DNA from: Variovorax paradoxus
Lineage (GTDB): Bacteria; Pseudomonadota; Gammaproteobacteria; Burkholderiales; Burkholderiaceae_C
Length of the DNA stretch: 64,000 nucleotides
NCBI RefSeq assembly: GCF_018614955.1
Contig: NZ_JAGGNV010000008.1
Span: 62,001 to 126,000, forward strand
Direction: 5' to 3'
Shown here: positions 46,796 through 57,774 of the stretch, piece after piece
Layout of the letters: each line of letters opens with the position of its first letter
How positions within the stretch are numbered: position 1 is the first letter of the stretch
Program-made: the position numbers and the translations under genes
The notes under the pieces: generated by a model
The model's database searches: none
What the model saw: the letters and a program-made list of their open reading frames with translations, nothing else
Told to the model about the DNA's origin: nothing

Positions 46796-49700
46796 GTGAC
46801 GTTGCCCGTGAACCCGTCTTCCCATCCCGTCGCCCTGGTGGTGACCTTCTTCGAGGGCTGCAGCGCGCTCAGCGATTTCAGGGCGCGGCAGCTGTTGCCC
46901 CGCCTCACAGCCATCGAGCCGCGCATCGAAGGAATTTCCGCCCGTTTCGTGCACCTGGTCGTGACGGATGCGGCACTCAACCCCGCCGAGCGCGAGCGCT
47001 TCGCCGCGCTGCTGGGCTACGGCGAACCCTTCGTGGCGCCGGCCAAGGCCGGGCCGAGCGTTGTCGTCACGCCGCGTCTCGGCACCGTGTCGCCCTGGGC
47101 CTCCAAGGCGACCGACATCGCCCACAACTGCGGCCTGGCGCTGCGCCGCGTCGAGCGCGTGACCCAGTACCACCTGATGCTGAAGGCGCCGCTGCTGGGC
47201 AAGGCGCCTGCGCTGGAAGGCGACAAGCTCGCCGCGGTCGCGGCACTGCTGCACGACCGCATGACCGAATCGGTGCTGGCCGAGCTCGAACAGGCTGCCA
47301 GCCTGTTCGCCGAGCTGCCGGCCCAGCCGATGGCGCAGGTCGACGTGCAGAAGGGCGGCCGCGCCGCGCTGGTCGCGGCCAACACGAGCTTCGGCCTCGC
47401 GCTGGCCGAGGACGAGATCGACTACCTGGTCGAGGCCTTCACCCGGCTCGGCCGCAACCCGAGCGACGTCGAGCTGATGATGTTCGCGCAGGCCAACAGC
47501 GAGCACTGCCGGCACAAGATCTTCAACGCCGACTTCATCGTCGACGGCGTGGCGCAGCCCCAGAGCCTGTTCTCGATGATTCGCCATACGGAGCGCCAGA
47601 ACCCGCAGCACACGGTGATCGCCTATGCCGACAACGCCTCGGTCATGGAGGGCACGCAGGTCGAGCGCTTCGTGGCCGGCTCGGCCTCGGGCAGCTATCA
47701 GAAGCAAAGCGCCCTGAGCCATGTGCTGATGAAGGTCGAGACGCACAACCATCCGACGGCGATCTCGCCCTTTCCGGGCGCCTCGACCGGCGCGGGCGGC
47801 GAGATCCGCGACGAGGGCGCCACCGGCCGCGGCTCCAAGCCCAAGGCCGGACTGACCGGCTTCACGGTGTCGAAGCTCTGGCCCACGGAAGGCAGCTACG
47901 GCAAGCCCGGGCACATTGCGAGCCCGCTGCAGATCATGACCGAGGGCCCGCTGGGCGGCGCCGCATTCAACAACGAGTTCGGCCGACCCAACCTCCTGGG
48001 CTATTTCCGCGAGTACGAGCAGGCGATCGAGAGCGACGCCGACACCGTGCAGCGCGGCTACCACAAGCCGATCATGATTGCGGGCGGCCTCGGCAGCATC
48101 GACGCGGCGCAGACGAAGAAGATCCGCTTCCCCGAGGGTTCGCTGCTGATCCAGCTCGGCGGCCCCGGCATGCGCATCGGCATGGGCGGCAGCGCGGCGA
48201 GCTCGATGGCGACCGGCGCCAATGCGGCCGAGCTGGACTTCGACTCGGTGCAGCGCGGCAACCCGGAGATCGAACGCCGCGCGCAGGAGGTCATCAACCA
48301 TTGCTGGCAGCAGGGCGTCGCGAACCCGATCCTCGCGATCCACGACGTAGGCGCGGGCGGCCTGAGCAATGCCTTCCCCGAGCTCACCAACGACGCCGGA
48401 CGCGGCGCGCTCTTCGACCTGCGCGCCGTGCCGCTCGAGGAGTCGGGCATGGCGCCGAAGGAGATCTGGTGCAACGAGAGCCAGGAGCGCTATGTGCTCG
48501 CGATCGCGCCGGAATCCTTGGACCAGTTCCGCGCGTTCTGCGAACGGGAGCGCTGTCCTTTTGCGGTGGTCGGCGTGGCGACGCAGGAGCGGCAGCTGGT
48601 CGTGGCGGACGACGGTGCGCCGCCGGTCGACATGCCGATGGACGTGCTGCTCGGCAAGCCGCCCAAGATGCTGCGCGACGTGAAAACGGTCGCGCGCAGT
48701 TTCAAGCCGCTCGACCTCAACGGTGTCGATCTGCAGAAGGCCGCCATCGATGTGTTGTCGCACCCCACGGTCGCTTCGAAGCGCTTCCTGATCACCATCG
48801 GCGACCGTACCGTCGGTGGCCTGAGCCACCGCGACCAGATGGTCGGCCCCTGGCAGGTGCCGGTGGCCGACTGCGCCGTGACCCTGGCCGACTACCGGGG
48901 CTTCGCCGGCGAGGCCATGAGCATGGGCGAGCGCACGCCGCTGGCGGCCATCGATGCACCGGCCTCGGGCCGCATGGCGGTCGGGGAAGCCATCACCAAT
49001 CTGCTGGCCGCGCCGATTGAGCTGTCGCGCGTCAAGCTCTCGGCCAACTGGATGGCGGCCTGCGGCGAGCCGGGCGAGGATGCGGCGCTCTACGAGACCG
49101 TCAAGGCTGTGGGCCTCGAACTGTGCCCGGCGCTCGGCATCTCGATCCCGGTCGGCAAGGATTCGCTGTCGATGCGCACCCAATGGCAGGCCGACGGCGC
49201 GCAGAAGAAAGTCACCTCGCCCGTGAGCCTGGTCGTGAGCGCCTTCGCCACGCTCGCCGACGTGCGCGGCACGCTCACGCCGCAGCTCGACGCCACCGAG
49301 CCCGACACCACGCTGGTGCTGATCGACCTCGGCCGCGGCAAGCAACGCATGGCCGGCAGCATCCTGGCGCAGACGCTGGCGCAGAGCGGCGACACGGTGC
49401 CCGACCTCGACGACCCGCAAGACCTGGTCAAGCTGGTGGCGGCCGTGAACGCGCTGCGCGCCGAGGACAAGATCCTCGCGATGCACGACCGCAGCGACGG
49501 CGGCCTGTTCGCCGCCGCCTGCGAGATGGCCTTTGCCGGCCATGTGGGCGTGGCGCTCAACGTCGACCTGCTCGTGACCGAAGGCGACGGCATCAGCGAC
49601 AGCCGCGCCGAGTACGGCGATGCCAAGAACTGGGCCGGCCAGGTCAGTGCGCGGCGCGAAGAGCTCACGCTCAAGGCGCTCTTCAACGAAGAGCTCGGCA

Positions 49701-50818
49701 TGCTTCTGCAGGTGCGCACCGCCGAGCGCAACGAGGTCATGCAGACCTTGCGCGCGCACGGCCTCAGCGCCCACAGCCATTTCGTCGGCAAGACCCGGCC
49801 CGCCGCCTCCCCCATGGATGCGGGCAAGGGCAAGCTCGAAGTCTGGCGCGATGCCAAGGCCGTCTTCAGCGCCAGCCTGCATGACCTGCACCAGGTCTGG
49901 GATGCGGTCAGCTGGAAGATCTGCCGCGAGCGCGACAACCCGGCCTGCGCCGATGCCGAGCATGCGGCCGCTGGCGAGCCGCAGGACCCGGGTGTCCATG
50001 TGCTGCTGGCGCCGAGCGCCGAAGAGAACGTGGCCGCGCCTTTCCTGAACCTGGCCCGGCCGAAGGTTGCGATCCTGCGCGAGCAGGGCGTCAACTCGCA
50101 TGTCGAGATGGCCTACGCCTTCAACGAGGCAGGCTTCGAGAGCTTCGACGTCCACATGACCGACCTGCAGACGGGCAGGGCGGACCTCGCGGATTTCAGG
50201 GGCGTGGTGGCCTGCGGCGGCTTCAGCTACGGCGACACGCTGGGGGCAGGCATCGGCTGGGCGCGCAGCATCACCTTCAACCCGAAGCTGGCCGAGCAGT
50301 TCAAGAACTTCTTCGGGCGCGGCGACACCTTCGGCCTCGGCGTCTGCAACGGCTGCCAGATGTTCGCCGAGCTGGCCGACATCATCCCGGGCGCCGAAGC
50401 CTGGCCGCGTTTCACCACCAACCAGAGCGAGCGCTTCGAGGCGCGTCTCGCGATGGTCGAGGTGCTCGAATCACCGAGCCTGTTCTTCGCCGGCATGGCG
50501 GGCAGCCGCCTGCCGATCGCGGTCGCGCATGGCGAGGGTTACGCCAACTTCAAGCACCGCGGGGATGCCGCCCGCGCCATCGCCGCGATGCGCTTCGTCG
50601 ACAACCACGGCCAGCCGACCGAGCGCTACCCCTTCAATCCCAACGGCAGCGCCGACGGGCTGACCGCGGTGACAACCGCCGACGGCCGCTTCACCGCGCT
50701 GATGCCGCATCCGGAGCGCGTGTTCCGCAACGTCCAGATGAGCTGGACTTCGGGCGACAAGAGCGCGCTGAGTCCGTGGATGCGCATTTGGCGCAATGCC
50801 CGTAAATGGGTTGGCTGA
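46796..50818 (+). CDS. purL: Phosphoribosylformylglycinamidine synthase (single-chain PurL)
   Basis: This large enzyme makes FGAM in purine synthesis. Family similarity begins around [13 protein letters not shown]. The GTG at 46796 gives 1340 residues (E. coli 1295). ATG 46727, with AGGG nine bases upstream, is also open and would add 23 residues, so the start is uncertain. The amidotransferase nucleophile Cys is in [14 protein letters not shown] (about residue 1184), and the catalytic core has [11 protein letters not shown] and [12 protein letters not shown]. The gene is followed by an intrinsic terminator at 50835-50862. It is divergent from map. Confidence 0.95.
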   Translation: MTLPVNPSSHPVALVVTFFEGCSALSDFRARQLLPRLTAIEPRIEGISARFVHLVVTDAALNPAERERFAALLGYGEPFVAPAKAGPSVVVTPRLGTVSPWASKATDIAHNCGLALRRVERVTQYHLMLKAPLLGKAPALEGDKLAAVAALLHDRMTESVLAELEQAASLFAELPAQPMAQVDVQKGGRAALVAANTSFGLALAEDEIDYLVEAFTRLGRNPSDVELMMFAQANSEHCRHKIFNADFIVDGVAQPQSLFSMIRHTERQNPQHTVIAYADNASVMEGTQVERFVAGSASGSYQKQSALSHVLMKVETHNHPTAISPFPGASTGAGGEIRDEGATGRGSKPKAGLTGFTVSKLWPTEGSYGKPGHIASPLQIMTEGPLGGAAFNNEFGRPNLLGYFREYEQAIESDADTVQRGYHKPIMIAGGLGSIDAAQTKKIRFPEGSLLIQLGGPGMRIGMGGSAASSMATGANAAELDFDSVQRGNPEIERRAQEVINHCWQQGVANPILAIHDVGAGGLSNAFPELTNDAGRGALFDLRAVPLEESGMAPKEIWCNESQERYVLAIAPESLDQFRAFCERERCPFAVVGVATQERQLVVADDGAPPVDMPMDVLLGKPPKMLRDVKTVARSFKPLDLNGVDLQKAAIDVLSHPTVASKRFLITIGDRTVGGLSHRDQMVGPWQVPVADCAVTLADYRGFAGEAMSMGERTPLAAIDAPASGRMAVGEAITNLLAAPIELSRVKLSANWMAACGEPGEDAALYETVKAVGLELCPALGISIPVGKDSLSMRTQWQADGAQKKVTSPVSLVVSAFATLADVRGTLTPQLDATEPDTTLVLIDLGRGKQRMAGSILAQTLAQSGDTVPDLDDPQDLVKLVAAVNALRAEDKILAMHDRSDGGLFAAACEMAFAGHVGVALNVDLLVTEGDGISDSRAEYGDAKNWAGQVSARREELTLKALFNEELGMLLQVRTAERNEVMQTLRAHGLSAHSHFVGKTRPAASPMDAGKGKLEVWRDAKAVFSASLHDLHQVWDAVSWKICRERDNPACADAEHAAAGEPQDPGVHVLLAPSAEENVAAPFLNLARPKVAILREQGVNSHVEMAYAFNEAGFESFDVHMTDLQTGRADLADFRGVVACGGFSYGDTLGAGIGWARSITFNPKLAEQFKNFFGRGDTFGLGVCNGCQMFAELADIIPGAEAWPRFTTNQSERFEARLAMVEVLESPSLFFAGMAGSRLPIAVAHGEGYANFKHRGDAARAIAAMRFVDNHGQPTERYPFNPNGSADGLTAVTTADGRFTALMPHPERVFRNVQMSWTSGDKSALSPWMRIWRNARKWVG

Positions 50819-50834
50819 GGACGCCGGCGCCATG

Positions 50835-50862
50835 AAAAAAGCGGCCCGCGGGCCGCTTTTTC
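50835..50862. terminator. Intrinsic terminator between purL and the parvulin gene
   Basis: A perfect 16-bp palindrome (GCGGCCCGCGGGCCGC, 50841-50856) is preceded by six A and followed by five T, so it can terminate transcription from both directions. It is ideally placed between the convergent purL and PPIase genes. Confidence 0.9.
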
Positions 50863-50883
50863 GTTGGAGCACGAAGGCCGGTG

Positions 50884-51666
50884 TTACTCCACCTTTGCCT
50901 TCGCGCGTAGCTCTTCCTGGTACTTCTGCAGCCGCTGCTGCTGCAGCTGCTGCACGATCTGCGGCTTGACCTCCTCGACCTTCGGCAGCTGCGCCTGGCG
51001 GATGTCGTCGACGCGGATGATGTGGTAGCCGAACTGCGACTTGACCGGGGCCGACGTCGTCTCGCCCTTCTTGAGCTTGATCATCGCTTCCGAGAACTCG
51101 GGCACGAAGCTCGCCGGCGCGGCCCAGTCGAGGTCGCCGCCGTTGGCGCCCGATCCCGGGTCCTTGCTCTGCTTCTTGGCGATGTCCTCGAACTTCTGGC
51201 CCTTCTTGAGGTCGGCCAGGATCTTCTGCGCCTGCTCTTCCTTCTCGACCAGGATGTGGCGCGCCTTGTATTCCTTGCCGCCGTTGGCCGCGACGAACTT
51301 GTCGTATTCGGCCTGCACGTCGGCATCCGACACCGCGTTGGCCTTGCGGTAGTTTTCGAACAGCTGGCGGATCAGGATGGCCTGGCGCGCGAGTTCGAGC
51401 TGGTTCTTGTAGTCGTCGGTGGCGTCCAGGCCCTGCTTCTGCGCTTCCTGCATGAAGATTTCGCGGGCGACCACCTCTTCGCGCAGCTGGCCCTGCATTT
51501 CCGGCGTGACCGGACGGCCCGCGGCGGCGAGCTGCTGGGCCAGCACGTCCATGCGCGCCTTGGGCACCGGCTTGCCGTTGACGATGGCCGCGTTCTGGGC
51601 GAAAGCGGCGGGAATGGCGCCCAGAAGGGCAGCGGCTGCGACGGCCTGCAGGAGTTGTTTCTTCAT
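50884..51666 (-). CDS. Parvulin-type peptidyl-prolyl isomerase
   Basis: The 260-residue protein has a signal peptide (AAALLGAIPAAFAQ, residues 12-25), an N-terminal chaperone-like helical domain (residues 30-120), and a parvulin domain (about 130-230) with RHILVEKEEQAQ, GANGGDLDW and SQFGYHIIRVDDIR. It is a periplasmic folding helper of the SurA/PpiD/PrsA type; the single parvulin domain with a helical part resembles PpiC/PrsA-like members. Upstream on the same strand lies a BolA gene. Confidence 0.85.
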   Translation of the reverse strand: MKKQLLQAVAAAALLGAIPAAFAQNAAIVNGKPVPKARMDVLAQQLAAAGRPVTPEMQGQLREEVVAREIFMQEAQKQGLDATDDYKNQLELARQAILIRQLFENYRKANAVSDADVQAEYDKFVAANGGKEYKARHILVEKEEQAQKILADLKKGQKFEDIAKKQSKDPGSGANGGDLDWAAPASFVPEFSEAMIKLKKGETTSAPVKSQFGYHIIRVDDIRQAQLPKVEEVKPQIVQQLQQQRLQKYQEELRAKAKVE

Positions 51667-51712
51667 AAGGGGAGGGTACTTTGCCGCCCTGGCGGGCGGG
51701 AATCAAAGCGCT

Positions 51713-51976
51713 TCAAAGCGTCTCGATGGCGATGGCGTGAAGGCCTTGTGCGATGAAAAGTTGCAGTGAATCATACACAAGCCGATGGCGCGCCACGCGG
51801 GCCTTTCCGGCGAACAGGGGCGAGGCGATGCGCACGCGGAAATGGGTGCCGTAGCCCTCGGCGCCTGCGCCCGCATGGCCGGCATGCGCGGCGCTTTCGT
51901 CGATCACCTCGAGCACCGTGGGTTGCAAGGTGTTACGCAAGCGGGCCTCGAGGTCCGCAGAGGTCGGAAGGCTCAT
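51713..51976 (-). CDS. BolA-family protein
   Basis: The 87-residue protein ([15 protein letters not shown] start) has the BolA fold: the [20 protein letters not shown] segment (about 46-65) with HFRVRI and the conserved RHRLVY. A His-rich loop HAGHAGAG (about 31-38) is present, which in BolA proteins could bind a [2Fe-2S] cluster with a glutaredoxin partner. It overlaps the yciB gene by four bases and precedes the parvulin gene, suggesting an operon. Confidence 0.88.
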   Translation of the reverse strand: MSLPTSADLEARLRNTLQPTVLEVIDESAAHAGHAGAGAEGYGTHFRVRIASPLFAGKARVARHRLVYDSLQLFIAQGLHAIAIETL

Positions 51977-52512
51977 GCTGCAGGCTTGTCGGACTTGAGG
52001 TGGGGCGAGATGTAGAGCCCTTGCGCCACCAGGAAGACGATCGGGAAGGCATAGCCCCAGAGCTTGAAATTGACCCAGGCCTCGGTGCTGAAATACGCGG
52101 CCACATAGCCGTTGATCGTGGCCATGAACACGCAGTAGGCGATCCACGCGATGTTGAGCCGGCCCCAGATCTGCACCGGCAGTTCCAGCTGCGCGCCGAG
52201 CAGCATCTTGAGAAAGTTCTTCTTGAAGATCCAGAGCGCGACGGCCAGCGCCAGGGCCATCGCGCCGTAGAGCACCGTCGGCTTCCACTTGATGAAGCGA
52301 TCGTCGTGCAGGAGCAGCGTGAGCGAGCCGAACAGCAGGATCAGCACCAGCGTGGCCTTCTGCATCGGCGCCAGGCGGCGCTCGTTGAACCAGACGATGC
52401 CCGTCTGCAGCACCGTGGCCGCCATCAGCACGCCGGTGGCGGTGTAGATGTCGTAGAGCTTGAACGCGCCGAAGAACAGCAGGATCGGGAAGAAGTCGAG
52501 CAGCAGTTTCAT
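51973..52512 (-). CDS. yciB: Septation protein A / YciB (IspZ family)
   Basis: The 179-residue inner-membrane protein has five predicted helices and begins [26 protein letters not shown], where DFFPILLFF and [10 protein letters not shown] are the YciB motifs. It also has [20 protein letters not shown] near the middle. The family affects cell-envelope and division processes. It lies 15 bases from msrB and overlaps the BolA gene. Confidence 0.92.
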   Translation of the reverse strand: MKLLLDFFPILLFFGAFKLYDIYTATGVLMAATVLQTGIVWFNERRLAPMQKATLVLILLFGSLTLLLHDDRFIKWKPTVLYGAMALALAVALWIFKKNFLKMLLGAQLELPVQIWGRLNIAWIAYCVFMATINGYVAAYFSTEAWVNFKLWGYAFPIVFLVAQGLYISPHLKSDKPAA

Positions 52513-52527
52513 GTTGTTTCGTCTGCG

Positions 52528-52944
52528 TCACGCGTCGCGCTTGTGGAAGTCCAGCGAGGCCGAGTTCATGCAGTAGCGCAGGCCGGTTTCGGTGGGACCG
52601 TCGGGAAACACGTGGCCCAGGTGGGCGCCGCAATTGGCACACACATTTTCGGTGCGAACCATGCCGTGCGAGCGGTCGACGATGTTCTTGATGGCGCCCG
52701 GCACCGCTTCCTGCGAGAAGCTGGGCCAGCCGCAGCCGGCGTCGAACTTGGTGGCGGATTCGAACAGCTTGGCGCCGCAGCAGACGCAGTGGTAGGTGCC
52801 GTCTTCCCAGTGGGCTTCGTACTTGCCGGTGAACGGGCGCTCGGTGGCGGCGTGGCGCGTCACCTCGAAGGCGCCGAGCTCGGCGCCTTTTTCGGCCAGG
52901 ATGGCTTTCCATTCGGCTTCGGTTTTCTGAATGGGTGTGGTCAT
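52528..52944 (-). CDS. msrB: Peptide methionine-(R)-S-oxide reductase
   Basis: The 138-residue enzyme repairs oxidised methionine. The zinc site is formed by CVCCGAKLF (about residues 49-57) and [12 protein letters not shown] (about 97-108). The catalytic cysteine is in [12 protein letters not shown] (about 120-131). Its stop-start overlap with the SelO gene (four bases) suggests cotranscription, both being redox-related. Confidence 0.95.
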   Translation of the reverse strand: MTTPIQKTEAEWKAILAEKGAELGAFEVTRHAATERPFTGKYEAHWEDGTYHCVCCGAKLFESATKFDAGCGWPSFSQEAVPGAIKNIVDRSHGMVRTENVCANCGAHLGHVFPDGPTETGLRYCMNSASLDFHKRDA

Positions 52945-54422
52945 GATGAGCAGCTGATTTCGATCGTGGAAGCCCAGTCGGGCGGGAAGCCGGCATAGGC
53001 CTCGTGGCCGGCATGGTCTTCAAATGGGGTTTCGAGCAGCTTCAGCAAGGCGGCGACGCCCGAGAAGTCTTTTTGCTGCGCCGATTCGATCGCCTGCTGC
53101 CCCAGGTGGTTCCGCAGCACGAACTTGGGATTGCTCTTGCGCATCAGGTCGGCGGCCTGCGCTGCCGGCGTCTGCGCATGGCGCTCGGCAAAGGATAGCA
53201 GCCAGGCGTCGAAGCCGGCGCGGTCGAGGAACAGGTCGCGCACCGCCTCGGAGCTGCCGCCGGCCATGTGGTCGGACAGGCGGCGCCAGAAGATGGTGTA
53301 GTCCACCTTTTCCTGTGCCAGCAGCTTGAGCACGCCCTCGATCAGCGCGCGGTCGGCCGGCGCCGGATCGATCAGGCCGAGCTTGGACCGCATGCGCGCC
53401 TCGAACGCGTCAGGGAACACCGTCTTGTACGACTCCAGCGCGGCGACCGCGATCTCCTGGTCGCCGATCAGCGGCAGCAGCGCCTGGGCCAGGCAGAAGA
53501 GGTTCCAGTACGCGACATTGGGCTGCTGGTTGTAGGCATAGCGGCCGGCGGTGTCGCTGTGGTTGCAGATGTGGCGCGGATCGAAGCCGTCGAGGAACTG
53601 GAAGGGCCCGTAGTCGATGGTGAGCCCGAGGATGCTCATGTTGTCGGTGTTCATCACGCCATGGCAGAAGCCGACCGCCTGCCATTGGGCCAAAAGCGCC
53701 GCGGTGCGCTCGCTCACCGCTTCGAGCAGGGCGGCATAGGCGTTGCCGTTGAAGCGTTCGGTCGTGCGGCAGGCGGGGAAGTAGCGGTCGATGACGTAGT
53801 CGGCCAGCGCGCGCAATTCCTCGTCCTGCTGGTTGGCCGCGAAATGCTCGAAGTGGCCGAAGCGGATGAAGCTCGGCGACACGCGCGTCACGAGGGCGGC
53901 GGTTTCGAGTTCCTCGCGGCGGATTCGCGCGTCCGAACCGGTCACGCACAGCGCGCGCGTCGTCGGGATGCCGAGCGCATGCATCGCTTCGCTGCAGAGG
54001 AATTCGCGGATGCTCGATCGCAGCACCGCGCGGCCGTCGCCCATGCGCGAGTAGGGCGTGCGCCCCGAGCCCTTGAGCTGCAGCTCGAAGCCGCGCTCGG
54101 TCTCGCCCAGCATGATCGCGCGGCCGTCGCCCAGCTGACCGGCCCAGACCCCGAACTGGTGGCCGCTGTAGACGCTGGCGTAGGGGCGCGTGCCGGCGAC
54201 CGGCACATTGCCGGTGAAGGCGGCCAGTCCTTCGGCCGAATGCAGCCAGGCCTCGTCCAGTCCGAGTTCGCGCGCCAGCGCCGTGCTGCGGCCGACCCAG
54301 TAGGGCTCGGGCAACGGGGTGGGGCGGAGTTCGGTGAAGAAGGCAGGGCCCAGTGCGGAAAAGCCCGGGGTCCAGTCGAGGCCCAGGTCGACGATGGCCG
54401 CCTCGTCTGCAAGCATGGTCAT
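52941..54422 (-). CDS. selO: Protein adenylyltransferase SelO (YdiU family)
   Basis: The 493-residue pseudokinase-fold protein transfers AMP to proteins. The N-terminal region has the YdiU/SelO pattern [18 protein letters not shown] (about 82-99), and the later [21 protein letters not shown] segment (about 257-277) carries the catalytic residues. SelO acts in redox-linked control by AMPylation, which fits the neighbouring msrB. The common C-terminal CxxU motif seen in some homologues is not evident; the end [10 protein letters not shown] has a Cys near the terminus. The start may be a few codons later. Confidence 0.88.
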   Translation of the reverse strand: MTMLADEAAIVDLGLDWTPGFSALGPAFFTELRPTPLPEPYWVGRSTALARELGLDEAWLHSAEGLAAFTGNVPVAGTRPYASVYSGHQFGVWAGQLGDGRAIMLGETERGFELQLKGSGRTPYSRMGDGRAVLRSSIREFLCSEAMHALGIPTTRALCVTGSDARIRREELETAALVTRVSPSFIRFGHFEHFAANQQDEELRALADYVIDRYFPACRTTERFNGNAYAALLEAVSERTAALLAQWQAVGFCHGVMNTDNMSILGLTIDYGPFQFLDGFDPRHICNHSDTAGRYAYNQQPNVAYWNLFCLAQALLPLIGDQEIAVAALESYKTVFPDAFEARMRSKLGLIDPAPADRALIEGVLKLLAQEKVDYTIFWRRLSDHMAGGSSEAVRDLFLDRAGFDAWLLSFAERHAQTPAAQAADLMRKSNPKFVLRNHLGQQAIESAQQKDFSGVAALLKLLETPFEDHAGHEAYAGFPPDWASTIEISCSS

Positions 54423-54567
54423 GCGCCGATTGTCCCGCAGGCGACTAAACCCCTGGCCGCGGGGGCTATGCGCGCCATCGGCCTCATGCGGCGCTGGCTT
54501 GCACGGATCGCACTGCGGGTTTCTGTCATTGTGTGATCGGCCGAAGATTGAATGAATCGCGAACCAG

Positions 54568-54599
54568 GCGGACGCGAAGGTCCGCGAAATTTTTCGGAC
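54568..54599 (+). promoter_or_regulatory. Mutually exclusive stems before the acyl-CoA synthetase gene
   Basis: GCGGAC (54568-54573) can pair with GTCCGC (54580-54585), and GTCCG can instead pair with CGGAC (54595-54599). The first stem is followed by a T-run, giving terminator-like shape; the second would be the alternative. The pattern suits an attenuator or RNA switch, but could be chance. The gene starts at 54623 after an AAGGAG site. Confidence 0.35.
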
Positions 54600-54622
54600 G
54601 TTACTTGAAAAGGAGCTTACAG

Positions 54623-56266
54623 ATGCTGGGTTTGATGCAGGACCAACCGTTGCTGATCTCGTCGCTGATCGAGTTCGCCGAGCGCCACAACGGCGACGCC
54701 GAGATCGTCTCGCGGCGCGTCGAAGGCGACATCCATCGCAGCACCTGGCGCCAGATCGCGTCGCGCGCGCGACAGGTCGCCAACGCGCTGGACTTGGAGC
54801 AACTGCTTTTCTCCGATCGCATCGCCACGCTGGCCTGGAACGGCCACCGCCACCTGGAGCTCTACTACGGCGTCAGCGGCAGCGGCCGTGTGCTGCACAC
54901 CATCAATCCGCGCCTGCATCCCGACCAGATCGCCTGGATCGCGAACCATGCCGAAGACCAGGTCCTGTGCTTCGATCTCACGTTCCTCCCGCTGATCCAG
55001 GCCGTGCACGCCAAGTGCCCCACCATCAGAAAGTGGATTGCGCTGTGCGATGCCGACAAGCTCCCTGTCGACAGCGGCATCCCCAACCTGGTGAGCTACG
55101 AGGCCTGGATCGCGCCCCATACCGACACCTACGCCTGGCCCAGCTTCGACGAGAACTCGGCCTCGAGCATGTGCTACACGAGCGGCACCACGGGCAACCC
55201 CAAGGCCGCGCTCTTCAGCCATCGCTCGACCTTGCTGCATGCCTATGCGGCCGCGCTGCCGGACGTCATGAATCTGTCGGCGCGCGATTCGGTGCTGCCG
55301 GTGGTGCCGATGTTCCACGTCAACGCCTGGGGTATTCCATACTCGGCCGCGCTGACCGGCGCCAAGCTGGTGTTCCCGGGGCCGGCGCTCGACGGCAAGT
55401 CGGTGTTCGAGCTGATCGAATCCGAACGGGTCAGCTTTGCCGCCGGCGTGCCCACCGTCTGGCAAATGATGCTGGGCCACATGCAGGCGAACGGGCTCAA
55501 GTTCTCGACGCTGAAGCGCACCGTGATCGGCGGCTCGGCCTGCCCGCCGGCCATGATTAACGCCTTCCAGCAGCAGTACGGCGTCGAAGTGCTGCATGCC
55601 TGGGGCATGACCGAGATGTCGCCGCTCGGCACGCTGTGCACCTTGAAGAACAAGCACCTCACGCAGTCGCCCGCGCAGCAGACGGCCATCCGCATGAAGC
55701 AGGGCCGCGCGATCTTCGGCGTCGACATGAAGATCGTCGACGGCGACGGCCGCGATCTGCCCTGGGACGGCAAGACCTCGGGCGACCTGCTGGTCAAGGG
55801 GCCGTGGGTGGTCAAGGAGTATTTCAAGGGCGAGGGCGGCGACCCGCTGGTGCCCGACGCGCAGGGGCGCGGCTGGTTCCCCACCGGCGACGTGGCGACC
55901 GTCGACGCCGACGGCTACCTGCAGATCACCGACCGCAGCAAGGACGTGATCAAGTCCGGCGGCGAGTGGATCAGCTCGATCGACATCGAGAACATCGCCG
56001 TGGCCCATCCGGCGGTCGCGATGGCGGCCTGCATCGGCGTGGCTCATCCGAAATGGGACGAGCGGCCGATCGTGGTGGTGGTGAAGAAGCCGGGCGCCGA
56101 ACTCACGCGCGACGAGCTTTTGGCCTTCTACAGCGGCAAGACGGCAAAGTGGCAGGTTCCCGACGATGTGGTGTTCGTCGAGGCCATTCCGCTCGGCGCG
56201 ACCGGCAAGATCCTGAAGACGCGCCTGCGCGAGCAGCTGCGCGACTACAAGCTGCCCGGGTGCTGA
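54623..56266 (+). CDS. Medium/long-chain acyl-CoA synthetase (AlkK-like)
   Basis: The protein has 547 residues from the ATG at 54623, which follows AAGGAG; a longer frame upstream is not supported. It activates fatty acids to acyl-CoA. The AMP-binding loop is [17 protein letters not shown] (about 182-198), followed by [10 protein letters not shown] (about 322-331) and [21 protein letters not shown], with the catalytic Lys in [12 protein letters not shown] near the C-terminus (about 524-535). The gene is followed by a Liv-type operon and a FadJ-like gene, a grouping consistent with fatty-acid use. Confidence 0.88.
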   Translation: MLGLMQDQPLLISSLIEFAERHNGDAEIVSRRVEGDIHRSTWRQIASRARQVANALDLEQLLFSDRIATLAWNGHRHLELYYGVSGSGRVLHTINPRLHPDQIAWIANHAEDQVLCFDLTFLPLIQAVHAKCPTIRKWIALCDADKLPVDSGIPNLVSYEAWIAPHTDTYAWPSFDENSASSMCYTSGTTGNPKAALFSHRSTLLHAYAAALPDVMNLSARDSVLPVVPMFHVNAWGIPYSAALTGAKLVFPGPALDGKSVFELIESERVSFAAGVPTVWQMMLGHMQANGLKFSTLKRTVIGGSACPPAMINAFQQQYGVEVLHAWGMTEMSPLGTLCTLKNKHLTQSPAQQTAIRMKQGRAIFGVDMKIVDGDGRDLPWDGKTSGDLLVKGPWVVKEYFKGEGGDPLVPDAQGRGWFPTGDVATVDADGYLQITDRSKDVIKSGGEWISSIDIENIAVAHPAVAMAACIGVAHPKWDERPIVVVVKKPGAELTRDELLAFYSGKTAKWQVPDDVVFVEAIPLGATGKILKTRLREQLRDYKLPGC

Positions 56267-56437
56267 AAAGAAGAGGCGCCGAATCCTACCGGCGGGTAGC
56301 ACCAGCGCAGTGCACCCTGTCGCATGGGTGATAAAAACCGCCCCCGCCGCGGAACGCTTACGGGCATTCCCTGACGGGCGGGGTCGGAAAGACTTGTAAT
56401 CTCATTGCGCAATGCAGCACAGACCAGGAGACATCAA

Positions 56438-57676
56438 ATGAAATTCGCTCTGAAGATCGCCACCGCGGCCATCCTCGCCGCCACCGCCACCGGCGCCCTT
56501 GCCCAGAAGGGCGAAACCGTCCGCATCGCGATGATCGAAGGGCTCTCGGGCCCCTTCGCCAACGTCGGTCAGAACCAGCTCAAGAGCTGGCAACTGGTCG
56601 CGGAGAAGCTCAGCGGCGCAAAGAACGCGGCAGGCGTCAAATTCGAGGTCGTCGGCATGGACAGCAAGAGTTCGCCGCAGGAAGCGCTGAACCTCCTGAA
56701 GGCCGCCAGCGACCAGGGCTTCCGCTACGTCACGCAGGGCAACGGCTCGAACGTCGCCGTGCCGCTCGCCGATGCCGTGGCCAAGCACAACGAGCGCAAT
56801 CCCGGCAAGGAGATCGTCTACCTGAACTACGCCGCGGTCGATCCGGTGCTCACGAACGAGAAGTGCACCTTCTCGCATTTCCGGCTCGACGCCGACACCT
56901 CGATGAAGATGGCGGCGCTCACCTCCTTCATGAAGGACCAGCCCAAGATCTCCAAGGTCTACCTGATCAACCAGAACTACTCGCATGGCCAGCAGGTCTC
57001 GAAGTACTTCAAGGAAGGCATGGCGCGTAACCGGCCCGACGCCAAGATCGTGGGCGACGATCTGCACCCGCTGGGCCAGGTGAAGGACTTCGCACCCTAC
57101 GTGGCCAAGATCAAGCAGTCGGGCGCCGACACGATCGTCACCGGCAACTGGGGCCAGGACATGACCCTGCTGATCAAGGCGCTGAACGATTCGGGCCTGA
57201 AGCTGCCGATCTACGCGTACTACGCCGGCGTGTCCGGCACGCCCACCGCGCTTGCTTCGGGTGGTGAGCTGGAGGTCTACCAGATCGCCTACAACCACTC
57301 GAACTACACCGGCGAGCTGGGCACCTTGATGAATGACTTCAAGACCAAGTTCAGCGACGACTTCTACACCTTCTCGATCTACAACGCGATCGTCATGATG
57401 AGCGAGGGCATGGCCAAGGCCAAGTCCACCGACCCCATGAAGGTTGGCGCGGCGCTGGAAGGATTGAAGTTCAAGGGCTTCAACGGCGAATCCGAGATGC
57501 GCAAGACCGACCACCAGCTGCAGCAGGGACTCTGGATCTCCAAGTGGCAGAAGGTCGATGCCAAGTACAAGTACAGCGTGGAGAACACCGGCTACACCTT
57601 CGCGCCGGTGAAATACCTCGAGCCCTACATCGCAAGCACGCCGACGACTTGCGAGATGAAGCGGCCGGCACCGTAA
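56438..57676 (+). CDS. livK: Branched-chain amino acid ABC transporter substrate-binding protein
   Basis: The protein has 412 residues from the ATG at 56438 with a good GGAGA site. A signal peptide ends near ALAQ (residue 22). The mature part opens VRIAMIEGLSGPFANVGQ and follows the type 1 periplasmic fold with KVYLINQNYSHGQQVSKY (about 172-189) and GNWGQDMTLLIKAL. It resembles LivK or related hydrophobic-ligand receptors; given the surrounding acyl-CoA genes, another substrate is possible. It heads livKHMGF. Confidence 0.85.
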   Translation: MKFALKIATAAILAATATGALAQKGETVRIAMIEGLSGPFANVGQNQLKSWQLVAEKLSGAKNAAGVKFEVVGMDSKSSPQEALNLLKAASDQGFRYVTQGNGSNVAVPLADAVAKHNERNPGKEIVYLNYAAVDPVLTNEKCTFSHFRLDADTSMKMAALTSFMKDQPKISKVYLINQNYSHGQQVSKYFKEGMARNRPDAKIVGDDLHPLGQVKDFAPYVAKIKQSGADTIVTGNWGQDMTLLIKALNDSGLKLPIYAYYAGVSGTPTALASGGELEVYQIAYNHSNYTGELGTLMNDFKTKFSDDFYTFSIYNAIVMMSEGMAKAKSTDPMKVGAALEGLKFKGFNGESEMRKTDHQLQQGLWISKWQKVDAKYKYSVENTGYTFAPVKYLEPYIASTPTTCEMKRPAP

Positions 57677-57695
57677 GCCCGGCACACCAGCGAAA

Positions 57696-57735
57696 CGCCG
57701 GTGGGTGATGGAAGTCGCTCACCGGCGCTTTTTTT
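57696..57735 (+). terminator. Intrinsic terminator or attenuator after livK
   Basis: CGCCGGTGGG pairs with the CTCACCGGCG at 57718-57727 (10 bp with one G-T pair, 12-base loop), followed by seven T (57729-57735). It is a textbook intrinsic terminator just after livK. Partial read-through would let the permease genes be expressed at a lower level than the binding protein, as is usual for liv systems. Confidence 0.85.
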
Positions 57736-57774
57736 GACTTCGCCGCTCGCGGCTGCAACGACGACGACGACACC

